Assembly (NCBI RefSeq): GCF_020382885.2
Contig: NC_058497.1
Span: 20,204,330 to 20,268,329, forward strand
Direction: 5' to 3'
Length of the DNA stretch: 64,000 bases
DNA from: Scatophagus argus
Taxonomy: Eukaryota; Chordata; Actinopteri; Scatophagidae
The notes beneath the pieces were generated by a model. It saw only the letters and a list, made by a program, of their open reading frames with translations. It ran no database searches and was not told the origin of the DNA. Position 1 is the first letter of the stretch. Each line of letters starts with the position of its first letter. Shown here piece after piece: positions 34,719 through 46,330 of this stretch. The position numbers were made by a program, and so were the translations under genes.

Positions 34719-36969
34719 GCAAAAGGGAAAAGACATGCTGATGGTCCTGGAGAATGACACAATGAACTTGATTGACCCACTGGGCCAGACTCTTCTTCAT
34801 GCTCAGCCAATTGGCAGCATCCGTGTTTGGGGTGTTGGCAGAGACAACGGCAGGTCAGTATCCGCAGGTTAACAATTAAGATGGCAGAACTACATTTGTC
34901 TAACTTCTTACATTTGCTCTAAAACCACACACACAATCCCCTTTGCTAACATTTGCTCACAATTAACAGTTTTTTTTCTTATAATAGGTGCATTATGGTA
35001 AATATTTAGCTTTTGTGAAATTTAATTTAAATTTCAGTCAGTGTTTGTTAAATGTCCTTTATGTCTTGTGTTGGCACAGACAGCATTTTCTCATTCCATT
35101 TTCTGCCATTATCCCATTGAGTCTACATTTAGTGGGTGATTCCCCTTTAAAATAATGCACACCCTTCTGTAGTCCCGATTTATTCCTGGCTCAGAGGCTT
35201 GACATTCCTCAAGAAGTCTGTCATTAGAAACACAATGCACTCTTGTCTGTATGGTTTTTTTGTTGTACACTGCTGCCCTCTGCTGGATAGCTACAAACAC
35301 TGCAGAAATAATCCTGACTTTCTGTCTGCTTCCTGTCTCACTGTATTCTAACAACCGTGTTTTTTCTTTCATGCTGCATATTCGATCATGAACAGGGAAA
35401 GGTATACATTATTGATTGTTATCTTCAAAGTTTTAAAAATTATTGTTTTGTGCTGTTGTTGCTTAAAATATTGTGTGTGCTTCATGTGCGTTTTATTTTT
35501 TTGTGTTATATTTTTCACAGTGTTGATGATTGTGACCTTTTAAATCTGATTTCACCTGCCTGCAGGGATTTTGCATATGTGGCACGAGACAACCTGACCC
35601 AAGTTTTGAAGTGTCACGTTTTCCGCTGCGACTCGCCTGCCAAGAACATAGCCACCAGTTTACATGAGATGTGTGCAAAGGTCAGGTTTAAGGTTTTTTT
35701 TGCCTTATTATTTCAATGCAGTATGTCTCACAGTCAACCGTGGATTTCTTACTTGAAATTTTACCGCATTTTCTTCCCTTAATTTGACTTTAGATAATGA
35801 TGGAGAGAAAGTCGACCAAGCGAGGGTTGAGCAGGCTCAGCTCTGACCCGAGCAACCCTGTGGTGATTCCTGTTGAAGGTAAAGTAAAGTACACACTTTC
35901 AGCGTAGTCATAATTCTTATGTTCAGCACTTTTAGAAACAAATCTTTTAATGTTTCCTCCTTTCCGTACAGAGTTTCCTGCTCCAAAAAATGAACACTTT
36001 CAGCACTTCCATGTTTATTACCTTGGTTGTGAGTCTGTGGCAAAGCCAACTGGTACGAAAGCACCTTAAAATCTCTCATGGTTCATGTAAACACTGCGGC
36101 TGTTTGTGCTATGAAATGTTAACCATACGTTTTGTGTCCTGATCATGTTAATGATTTTCTGTGGAAAGGGCGAATGTATGTATTGAGTCATGTGCTTGTG
36201 TTTGTGTTTCTCTTAACAGGTATGGATGTAATCAATGAAGCGCTAGAGGCAGCAGTGAGTGGCAAAGATAAAAGTGAATGGACTCCTGTCTCTGTGAACG
36301 TCGCACCAGCCACCCTCACGATACTTAGTAAACAGGTAACGGACAACAAACTGAATGCCTCTAAAACTAACATCAGTGTGGATTGGTGTCAGCTGTGATT
36401 GACCTTTTTTTTTAATATTCCAGCATAACAAATAGTGATTATATAAAAATAAAATACACAGAGAAAATTGTTTTTTGTTTTGTTTGTTTTTTTAATACTG
36501 TCATTTGCATTTCAAACCCCAGAATGAGGAGGTGCTTTCAGAGTGCAGGGTGCGCTTCCTGTCTTTCATGGGTGTGGGAAAGGACGTCCACACCTTTGCT
36601 TTTATCATGGCGGAGGGGCCCAGAGAGTTCACCTGCCACATGTTTTGGTGTGAACCCAACGCTGCCAGTCTGAGTGAAGCCGTACAGGCTGCCTGCATGG
36701 TGAGTTGTGAACAAGTCCGTGAGGTTAATCGTGGTTTTGTCTGTGCACAAGCCGGTGTTTGAGTTAACTGTTTGTACTTAACCATCGACGGTTTGTGTGT
36801 TTTCTTTTCTTAGCTTCGCTACCAGAAGTGTTTGGATGCACGTCCTCCGAGCCTGGCCTCCTGCCTGCCCACCCCTCCTGCTGACTCTGTGGCTCGACGG
36901 GTCAAGAAGGGGGTGCAGACTCTGCTGGGCAGCTTTAAGAGCTACAGGTCAGGCTCTCAGTCCCCTTGA
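31064..36969 (+). CDS. apbb1: Amyloid-beta precursor protein-binding family B member 1 (Fe65)
   Basis: Fourteen coding exons: 31064-31700, 32741-32946, 33031-33090, 33321-33400, 33514-33580, 34141-34287, 34726-34853, 35396-35401, 35566-35680, 35794-35878, 35972-36052, 36220-36335, 36523-36699 and 36814-36969. All are in frame and give 686 aa (human 710). The start ATGG has a strong context (TTACCATGG). The N-terminal acidic region contains [14 protein letters not shown], as in human Fe65. The WW domain covers about residues 227-256 ([21 protein letters not shown]). PTB1 starts near 351 ([16 protein letters not shown]). PTB2 runs from about 510 ([13 protein letters not shown]) to about 650 ([20 protein letters not shown]). 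Fe65 is an adaptor: PTB2 binds the APP-family NPTY tail, PTB1 binds Tip60 and LRP, and WW binds Mena. The C-terminus (SYRSGSQSP) differs from human. Identity is secure. Confidence 0.97.
32309..32450. mobile_element. Short non-autonomous DNA transposon (MITE-like) in apbb1 intron
   Basis: The left end (ACAGTATAAACAAAAGTATTGGG) and the right end (TTTTGTCCATATAGTGTAG) are imperfect inverted copies of one another. The interior has the fish repeat wording CTTACAGGGACTTTATTGAC. It is a deleted, non-coding copy in the intron before the WW-domain exon. Confidence 0.6.
32636..32699. repeat. Retroposon 3' tail fragment upstream of the WW exon
   Basis: The wording AAATTCCTTGTTTGTATACG followed by CTTGGCCAATAAAGCTGATTC is typical of the 3' end of a dispersed fish LINE or SINE. 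It ends about 40 bases before the apbb1 exon at 32741 and contains an AATAAA word inside the intron. Confidence 0.6.
34679..34718. repeat. (TG)n microsatellite abutting an apbb1 3' splice site
   Basis: About twenty uninterrupted TG units end eight bases before apbb1 exon 34726-34853. The acceptor itself is CAAAAG, with no separate pyrimidine tract. A good branch-site candidate, TACTAAG, lies just upstream of the repeat at about 34668. Confidence 0.92.
35396..35401 (+). other. apbb1: Six-nucleotide microexon of apbb1
   Basis: GGAAAG is flanked by AACAG and GTATAC. Between exons ending AG and starting GGAT, it adds exactly two residues and turns GRDFAYVA into GRERDFAYVA, which is the human sequence in PTB1. 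Mammalian Fe65 is known to have a 6-nt, neuron-biased miniexon at this place. TGC-containing sequence upstream of the acceptor (ATGCTGCAT, about 35372-35380) resembles the UGC motifs used by SRRM4. Confidence 0.88.
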
Positions 36970-39585
36970 GTTGGAGTGGGGATGATCCACAGTCCATTAA
37001 ACACAAGGTCCATCACCGCGGCCCCTTCTCACTCTCACCTCTCTCTGCCTCAAGTCTCTCCCCTCTCCCTTTCTGCCACTTTTTCGCCTTATAACCATTT
37101 CACTTGTTCAGTCACTACTCTAATGTGTGAAGTAGTTAGTGGGGAAAACGTGTGTCTGAAAAGATTTCATTTATTTCCTTTTCTTGGCTTTTACTTTATA
37201 CAGCAATTTTAAACTCCCACCTTCAAACAGATGAACCCCTGGCATCTATGTTTTCTTTGCTGGGATTCTTTCTGTGAGTCTTAACTATTTTTGTGTTTTA
37301 ACAGAAACAATGCTATGAATGTTGCATATGGATGTAATATATTTTACATGCAGATGCTAGAATTTGCCTGAAAAAGAGGTTCCTAGATTCTGTCACAGAA
37401 ATGGTCTGGTTCTATGGTCTTTTCCTCCTCGGTGCAATTATCATCTCTAATGCTCCTCTTTTTCTACTTTAAATGAAGGTACTGTAATACAGTCATCAGT
37501 TGGTGTCAAGTATCCTAATATTGATTTTCTAAAACATCCTTGCCCCCTCTCTCCCCCTCTCTCCCCCTACCACCCTAGGTTGTAATACAAGCGCTGTATG
37601 CGTCTCAGTAGTGTGCCACGTAGTGATATGTCCCTGACACCCCCACCCCTCCCCCCAAAACAATGTGTTTTAGTCTTCCAAAGAATTGTATGGTCATCTG
37701 TCACATCGTGAGCAACCACTGATTCGAGTGTAGTGTGTTCCTCATACATTCTGCATGAACATTTGCAAGTTCAGTGCTAGTGTGCAATAATCAGACGTTG
37801 CTGTGTGGTGTGGTGATAAGATGGCTGCCATGTGATTATTTGTTCACTTTAATGAGAGAGAGTCTGGCTAGACTGAGTGCGAGGCTAATGGAACAACAGA
37901 GCCATGTTGAAAATCAATATTGCGTGATAGAAATAACAGTAATAAAAAACAAAAATGACTAACTCTGGGTTTTCACACAGCCGTTTACCACCAACAACCA
38001 CTGAATAGTACTGTAGAAACTTGTCACAAGCTGCATGCTTTGATAGCTTAGAGTTCTTGCTGCTTGCAGCAGTTTAGCGCTTAAGACCCATCAATGTAAC
38101 CTGTAAATTCTTTCTGTGTTTCTCTATGGTCAAGACGAGGCTGGAGTTGATGTGTTGTTTCGTGTTTCATAGGCATGTCACATTAGTTAGTGTCAGTGTT
38201 TATCATAAGCTAGCAGTAGAAAGTTAGACTTCCTGTCAGTTCTTTCAGACTGAAAAGGTGAGAGCAGTTTGTATTTACACTTTCTGTATATTGGAAACCT
38301 AGAGATAATTTCTCCACTGGTTTACGTTTTTATTTTTTCATTGGCCACGTTCTGACTTGTGTAGGCCTCGGACACTCCAGTTAATGTATTTTTTTTATTG
38401 TTTCCGCACACTACAATGTACGCAGTTTAAGATGGTTTTCGCATTAGCACGTTAGATTTACTTTTTGCAAAGAACACACTAATTAGCCAAGTTGTACTTC
38501 ATGTCTTCACGTGTCTGTTGGCGATCAATACTGTATGTAGCACAATAGTGATAGTCATCTCTAATGATAAAGATGCAGTTTGTAAGAATTGTTTAACCTC
38601 TGCAGGGCATTTATTTGGCCACGTTGTCTGCAATACTGGTAGCTACTTAGATATCCTCAGGCTAACCGACTCCACTACGTAAATATAAAAAAAAAATACG
38701 TTTGCAAATGAAGACAGAACTGCATCAGAATATGTCTTCTTACAGTTTATGGATTAGAGTAAATGTATCACTCATTTAAATCAAAACAGGATTGTGAGAA
38801 GAAATGTGTACAACTCTGTGTTTAAAAAAAAAAAAAAGGAAAATCAAACTTGTGTTTAAATGTCTACCTTGTGATGCATTTCTGATTCAAGTGTCATTTA
38901 CCTGCTGTCAGATAATGAATTGCTAAGTACATCAGAAATCTTTTTTTTTTGTTTTGTTTTTACTTTCTAGATGTTCTGTTTTGGAAACACTAATCTCTGA
39001 TATTTTTCAGAGATGTCTTCAAAAGAGTGCTAAAAGAAGCTGCGCACATGTAAAATATGCAGCTGCAAAATATGTAATCCGTGTCTGAAACTCGTGGAAT
39101 AAATTTCAGGTTTAAAGAAGAGTGAGTCATACTTTCAGCCATAAAGAGAAGAAAAGCCGGTGTGAGAGACACAATCTTTTCTGCTTGTGTGTTCTCTTCA
39201 AATGAACTTGTCTCTAAATTTTGTAAACAAAGCAGTGCTTTGTGATGACTGGCCTTTTCTCAAACTTTAAATCATAGATAACTATAGACACTTTTAACTT
39301 TTTAGAAGATAACAAACCCTAAAACTCTTACCAACTGCTTCTTTATATGTGTAGTATATAACCCTAATGAAAACTGTACTACACTGACTCATATTACTGC
39401 CTTGTCATGTGTCACTTGGAACTATTTTGCTTTTTCTCCTTAAAAGTTTGCTGCGTGCTGTCAGTGGCAACACTAAAGCTGGATGAACATTAGCAGATTA
39501 ATTTATTTCTGTTCATGTAAATTAGGTGTATAAAATGTATGTATATATAAAAGTCACTGCACAATAAATGTGGACATATCACAAC
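36970..39585 (+). other. apbb1: Long 3' UTR of apbb1
   Basis: About 2.6 kb of AT-rich, non-coding sequence follows the stop codon TGA at 36967-36969. AATAAA at 39563-39568 (ACAATAAATG) is the best distal poly(A) signal; earlier variants near 37939 and 39099 could give shorter forms. A C/T-rich block lies at 37540-37580. No open frame is convincing. Confidence 0.6.
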
Positions 39586-42500
39586 TGTTCATCGTGTGGT
39601 CTTTTAATATCGTGGTGGGTGTGAAGAGATTGTCCTCCAAAGGGCAGGTCTGGCTGCTATAAAGTGAAAGTGTCTCCTTTGGTTTCTTTTTGTGGAGGCA
39701 GAGACATTTTATTTCATTTTCTATTAATGGCTTTATCTGAGATTCCAGCTTTTTTTTTTTTCTTTTCCATTAAAATGTAAAAGAAGCCACACATTCCAGT
39801 TGCATATGCACCAAACCTGCTGACACTGGTGTGTTCATTGACAGACAAGCCACACAATGAATGAACCAAGAAAAAAAGCCAACACAGTTCATATCAGCAC
39901 TGCTGCCCCCACCTGGTGAGTTCAAAAGGATGGGCAGGGCTGCTTATTGTCTCCCAAAGAGATGGCTTTTGGAGATGAAAGGCGCACATCAAGTGGGATC
40001 CACAGCAGCCGCTGACTGCTAATAATTGGCTTCACCATCTCCGCACAAATATCAGGTCTGCCTTTGCCAGCGGGTTCTGGGAGCAGTGGGACAGATCAAG
40101 GCTGCGGCTATAATCGCTTCCTTTTGAAGAGCCAGACTGGGACCTCTGTGTTAGGCGACTTATTGACTTCTGTTTGTATAAATTAAACATATCAAAGTCC
40201 GCTGCTAAGGTCTGTCCTGTTGCATCATGGGTGTAAAACGAAACACGGTTCTGCATTTTTAAAATAAAAACGATTGCTGCTTTTTTAATACATTGCAAAC
40301 GTATTGCTCAGGTTAAACACCACAGGAGTCAATCTGGGCCACGTGTGTTTAAATATTAACCATCTTTTGACAAATTATAGCGCACGTTTACACTCCGATG
40401 CCAGTTTATAACTTACCCAGAAAAAATATGCATTCTAATACAACAGCCCTGCAATAAATCTTACTTATATGAAGGTTATAATATTTTTTTTTTTCTTGGA
40501 AACTGATGTTAAAACAGCGACCTGATTTGAAAAACCTGTGGCATCCTCCAAAAGTTTAGAACTGATCAATCAGTTCTCTTTTAGATAAACTGGATCTGCA
40601 ACACAATCCACTGCTGTCCTAAATTTTTAGTTTGCTTTATTTGCTGTGCTGAACCAGTCGTGTTCTCTTCCCTGGTGCTTTTTCTAGCATTTGAATACCA
40701 TGATTATTGGCAACAATTAGAATGCATGTATGTGTGTAAGTTATATAGTTTTTGTCCACACATTGATTATAGTTCCTGGAAAGCCTCAGAAGACCAAAAA
40801 AAAAAAAAAAAAAAAAAAATACTTTTTGGAAAACCATTTTGCTGTCTTTTTGTCTTATTGGCAGGAGCACTCTGAAGACACGGTTTGATTCCTTTACATG
40901 ATGTACAAGTTGCCTTATTTCCTGTTACTTTAAAACACCTTAGTGTGTTGTTTTCTCGTATATAAACCACAGTCCCCCCGTATGTATAGTCTGTAGGTTG
41001 TACTGTAAGTTGTATGAAATAGGGACGCAGTACATGTATTGCATGAAACCTACTGTTTTTATTTGTCTTTCTTGCTGTGTTAGTGAGGTGTTTATTGAAC
41101 TTTGGTCTTTTTTGGCTTTTGTGGTGATGTTAAATGATATTGTTTCATACTATTTATAATATTTTGTCCTCTTATATTATATCAGTGGGAATAGACAGAC
41201 AGTTTCAACAAAAATCTGAGAACAGGATTTATTGCAGGACTGTTGTATTACACTGTGTAAGAAGGTGTATGTGCTCTTTGTTTATTCCTCATACAAATCA
41301 TACAGTGTTTGTGCTGTATAGCTTGGATTATGAATATGTGGTGGTGGCATGTTCACAGCCACCCATGCCTTAAATCCCTTTGTCACCTTTGTATTCTGAT
41401 GCTTGTTATTGTGCTGCTGCAGTGTGTGTTTCTGTGTATTTCTGAAGCCAGATTTATGCGTTCCATTTTTGCCGAGTGTCAGTCACAATTTACATAGGTC
41501 GGCCCATGGAGAAACTAATCACAATTATAATTATTCCTATAGCCTAATTATGCACATGGCATTTGTTTAATGGGGATTTATTTTGAGTAATGAATGTGTA
41601 GTCTTGTGGAACATTGCTTTTCCTCTCGGTGTGGAGGAGAGGACTTACGTCTCCTCTGCCAGGCTCTTCAATCTAATCGCCAATCTCAGGCTAGATAAAA
41701 GGAGCCGGTGCAAGCCCCATCCTCAACCTCGTATCAAGGTCTGAGAGAAATGATAGAAATCCCTGTAGGGACTTTTCTGACTGATTGCGAAAATACACCC
41801 CTTTGAACGAGGATTCTCATATCCTCTGCAGCCTTTATTTCAACAGTGCTTACCTGTTATGGTTTCTGCTGCTTGTTTTCCCCTTACTTCTGGGTTCTGC
41901 AGAGATCAGTGCTTCTTGGTAATCAGAGACGACATCACCGAGCGCTGAGTGTTGGCCAGGGCCGCAGCAAATCAAAAACGGCCACAGGAGATGTGCGAAG
42001 CCACGGAGTTGGATCAACTACAAAGAAAAACCAAAGGAGAGCATAAGACTTCCTGTGCTGCCACTGTAGGGAGTGTTAGAAGAAAACAATTCCTGCTTCT
42101 GCAGTAAAATCCATAAAAAAAATAAAATGCATTAAAAACATGGACTGACAGGTGATAGGGAATAAACCGCACACAATACAGATACAAGACACAAAATGTT
42201 AACACCCTGAGGCATTCATTTGGGGATTAAGCGGTCTAATCTCAAAATGTTCAGTAATTCATTCTCTCCCAAATAACACAGTGATTGCTTTGCCAGTGGG
42301 AGCAGTCAGCAGCCCACCGGTGTTGGAGTAATCGCGTCTCCAGTGGTCCTCCAGCGATTCAACCAGCTTGGTGGCGGTTAAGTCGCAGTTCAGCACACAC
42401 ACACACACACACCAATCTGAGAGGAAGTACCGTCTTTACTGACTCCGCTGTTTTGCACCTTGTGATGAAGACAACGTTAGCCGGTTTTTTAAAGACTGGT

Positions 42501-44010
42501 CAGTTTTAAATTCACTCTTAGAGCAGTGCACAGTCAGTGTTTTATTAGTAATTCCCAGTAGAAAAAGAGTTTGTTGAGTGAGAGTACCAAAACCTCAGTG
42601 TAAAAGTACTCTGGCACAGGCCAAAGGCCATAAATACAGAAGAGGAACAGACCTGGAAGATTTTTGGAGTGAAATAAAAATACCTGGTGTTCTAAAGGTA
42701 TTTTTATTTTACTTTTACTGAAAAAACAAAATACACTTTTGAGAGGTAAACTTAGAGCTTCAGAAGAATCCATTCATTCTTTATTTAGGATATGGCGATG
42801 TTATTAATCTGCTCATATGTGAATCCTGACTGTTAAGGCCCTTGTAATGTGACTGCATGCCTTGTAAGATAACCTAACTTCATGAGGATGAAATGGCTGT
42901 TGTACATTTAGTTTTCTTTTTAGTTTTTGTTGCTGAATTTTGTATACTGTATATTGAATTTTTAAGGATGTGTAAAATCAGTGAAAAGGAGACATAAAAT
43001 AAGATGGGAATAAGATGAATTTTTTTTGTTTGTTTGTTTTTTGTTGATTGTTTAGTTTTTTTGGTCACATTCTGAGTTGCATTCCACCAGTAGTAGTTTC
43101 CTGTTTAAATTATATCAAAGTTAAACCACATTACAGAAGGAAGAAAAGAAAATCAGACAATAAAAGAGACAGAAAAGACAATGATGAAGTTAACGCCAAA
43201 TCAAACATAATTTGGCTTCTTCAAGAGACTGTGAGGCTTTTCCAATATTGTGGTGCAACAACAGCAAAAGTACTGTGACCTTGAACACCTGCACCCGCTA
43301 CTCCTCAGGTGGCCCTAATTTCAAAGAGTTTTTGTTTATGGGGAGACGAATGCTCTTCTTGACACGCGCTGACTTTGGCTATGAACATTCTTCTTCGGGA
43401 TATTAGATATATTTTTAAACTGAATTCTTGCGTGAGAAAAGAGAGCTGCGTTGTCGGGAGAAAATGTCCTTGTCTGACAAATATTCCATTGATCTTCCCA
43501 CCTCTGAATTAATCTTTGCGGGGTTTGTCATGGACCTGTTTGGCAGAAATGCATGAATAGAAATGCAGCCAAGATGACTCACTGACAAGTCCTTTTGTTC
43601 TGAGGCAAATATACTTCTCTGGTGCACCTTGGGTGCCTGTCTCCCACCTCCAATCAGTCATTTCTATTAAAATTTGTCAAATTCCATAATAGAGTAATTG
43701 CTATGAAGAATAGCAACTGTCAAACTGGAAATGAATGGTCTTTATATTTGGTGTACAGCCATGTCACTGGAATCTTTAATCATTAAACTTGAGATGACAG
43801 ACAACCAATTCATATTCATACTGACTGATGATTGGGGTTTGACGGGCTGTAATGTTTAGTGACTGGAAATAGTGGAAAATGACATGTCTCATTATACACG
43901 AGGACCAAACAATCCAACAGTGTTAGAGGTTGTTGTAGATGCAACATTTTGACTGTTTTCTCATTTCCAGACAGTCAAATAATAATCCACTTCATATGAA
44001 TCTTCTGAGC
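39586..44010. other. Intergenic region, no gene recognised
   Basis: I scanned both strands and found no exon with a recognisable domain or good splice borders. Contents include an A-run of about 24 at 40797-40820, a (CA)n run at about 42391-42412, and AT-rich segments such as 41500-41600 with homeodomain-like TAATTA words. It may be regulatory sequence or simply spacer. Confidence 0.55.
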
Positions 44011-44482
44011 TTTAAAGGAGTGGTTTGACATTTTGGGAAAAATGCTTATGTACTTTCTTGCCGAGACTTAGATGTGAAGATTGATACCACAGCCTTGTTT
44101 GTATGCTAAATGTGAAGCTACACACAGGAGCAAATTGCTACCTTCACTCAGCACAAAGACTGGAAATAAAACAGGGAGTCTGGCACATTACAGCACATTA
44201 AGACAATGAAAAAAAAAATCAACATGCAAATGGTCATTCTTTTTTGCCAGGATTAAACAAAGGACATGCAATACATTTTTGATGGATGTCATGTTGTAAC
44301 TACAGAGCCCCTACAGATTCAGAGTAACACCCCAACACAGAGGTATATATGAAGCCTTAGAGGTGCCAGTGGGTGGATTTTGTCACCTTGGGGCAAAGCC
44401 AGGCTTGGTGTTTTGCCCAATCTCCAGGCTTTGAGCTAAGCCAAGCACCTGCTGGCTGTAGCTTTATATTAAACGGACAGGT
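44011..44482. mobile_element. Non-autonomous transposable element, fish-specific family
   Basis: The left part reads TTTAAAGGAGTGGTTTGACA, TTTTGGGAAAAATGCTTATG and CTTTCTTGCCGAGACTTAGA. The right part reads GATTTTGTCACCTTGGGGCA and GAGCTAAGCCAAGCACCTGC. This wording recurs through spiny-rayed fish genomes. The interior is disrupted by unrelated sequence. A second fragment of the same family lies within 50900-51030. Confidence 0.65.
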
Positions 44483-46175
44483 AAAGTAAACAAACATATG
44501 GCAAATACTTGTGCATGTGTAGGTGTATGAGCACTTTGAAGTGCTTTTCTCAAAACGTCAAACAGATCTTTTATCTCTGTGTGGCTCTTGCAGCCCATGA
44601 AGATGTGAAACAGTTTATCTTCTGACAGGTGTAACAATTAAAAGTGAGATTAATTCATTTGCACACGAGTCCCTTTAAGAAGACAACAACCTCCCAGCCC
44701 GGTCTCCTGCGAGTCTTTCCACAGACCACACCAATCCAACGGCTCAAGCCCTCCCAAGGCAGACTGCAGCAAATTGCATCGTTACTTTGCAAATTTGTTC
44801 AAGCAATCAACTCAGTCTCACTTGGGGTACCGATCTGACAACAGGAATGATTAGAATCCTGGGCGGCTTGCCGCTTGTCACTTGGGACCGAGATGAGAGA
44901 GGAATTACAATGAAGCCTGAAATTGTGTGCTATTGTTACCTCCCTGTGTTCTTGTCCTCTTTCTCCATCCACCCTTTTCCTCTTGCCCACGTCTGTCCCC
45001 TCTGTTCTATCCTTCGGAGATGTGGTAACAAGGTGTGACTGTTAGAGACAAAGCCAAAGGGCAATTGTCTAGGATGGGAGAGCTCCCATCTTTTATTACG
45101 AAAAATGAAATGAAATATGCAAGGTTTGTGTGGAAACGTGATTCAGGATTTGGCTTGATGGCCTACAATGCGGTGGTGGACAGGGAGTGCTTTGGAAGAG
45201 GAATCCATCATCACAGCAAATCTTTGTGAGGAATTTCAGCAAAAGAGAGGCAGCTTAGTTGAGTCCTCTTTACGTATGGACAAAATACATTAAAATGACC
45301 TCAGGAATTGTGACGAAATGTGGAGGGCAGAGGCAGACGGCTCTCGGATTGCTTTATATTTATCAGTTTCTCCTCACATGTTGCCTTTTAGAGGAGGGTT
45401 GGGGGGCCGGGGTGGGGTGAAATGACCTGACGGGAGCTGAGGGGAGGAGAAGCAGGCTGTTGATTCTCATTTCACTGCTCCCATCTCCCAGCAGGATTGT
45501 CTGAGACATAGATAAATACTGCCAGCACTGCGATTTATAAGCTGTGCAGCAGACACAATTTCACCCATTACCTGACTGACTCAAAAGTCCAACCCGTTTG
45601 AGTCCCCTGCATACAGAGAGCTGTGATTTCAACTGCTTTTGCCATTCTTCTCCCCCTCCTTTGCCTCTCATCTAACTCCCTCTTGTCAGCACCACAGGGA
45701 GACAAAGGAATCTTTTTAAACTGTAACAGTGATGTGCTTTGTGTAGAAATTATTACATGTGTCGTTTGCTCTATTTCTCAGTCTTCTGTTTGCTGCATGT
45801 TTAATCCAAAATCACTGAATTTCAAAGACTATACTTGCTGTAATTACGGTATTTGTGTGACTTTAACTATCAATGCCAAAGGGGTCTGCAAGTCAGTGTA
45901 TAAAAGTGACATGTTGCTTATGTTACAGAACTTTCCAGTCCTCAGAGTCGGATTGCAGATGTTCACTTAAGTCAGATTCTGTCTGCATTTTACAAATAAG
46001 CAAAGTGAAGAGATGGAGAAATGAGCAAGATCGAAAATGATTCTTTTTTTCCGAGAACAAATGCCCTGAAATAATTAACTTTTGGGCTTGTACTTGTCTT
46101 TCAGCATTTTGGGTGAAAACAATCTAACAAATTCTGTCCTTAACAACAACTTTATTTTCCCTTCCTTGTGGCGGT
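44483..46175. other. Intergenic region, no gene recognised
   Basis: No supported coding exon was found. Stretches 44690-45240 and 45440-45620 have mixed composition and few simple repeats, as conserved non-coding DNA often does, but conservation cannot be judged from one sequence. A G-rich run lies near 45395-45420. Confidence 0.45.
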
Positions 46176-46330
46176 TGAAGGGTCGGTTCAACCCAAACTA
46201 CAAAAAGCATCTTTTCCACTTCCAGTGGTGTCTCATCTTGAAGACAGATTTGATTTCAGGCTGTGAGTTGTCTGCCTCTAACGTATCTGCTGCCAACATA
46301 ATGGAACAGAAATGTTCCATTTCTGCAGTT
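46176..46330. repeat. Decayed MITE fragment
   Basis: GGGTCGGTTCAACCCAAACT, followed by ACAAAAAGCATCTTTTCCAC and CCAGTGGTGTC, resembles the left end and interior of the element at 50155-51113. No matching right end is seen, so it is a fragment. Confidence 0.45.

Noticed and set aside
40797..40820. A-run of about 24 as the tail of a processed pseudogene
   Set aside because: No gene-like sequence or target-site duplication is visible next to it, so it is listed only as a simple A-run.
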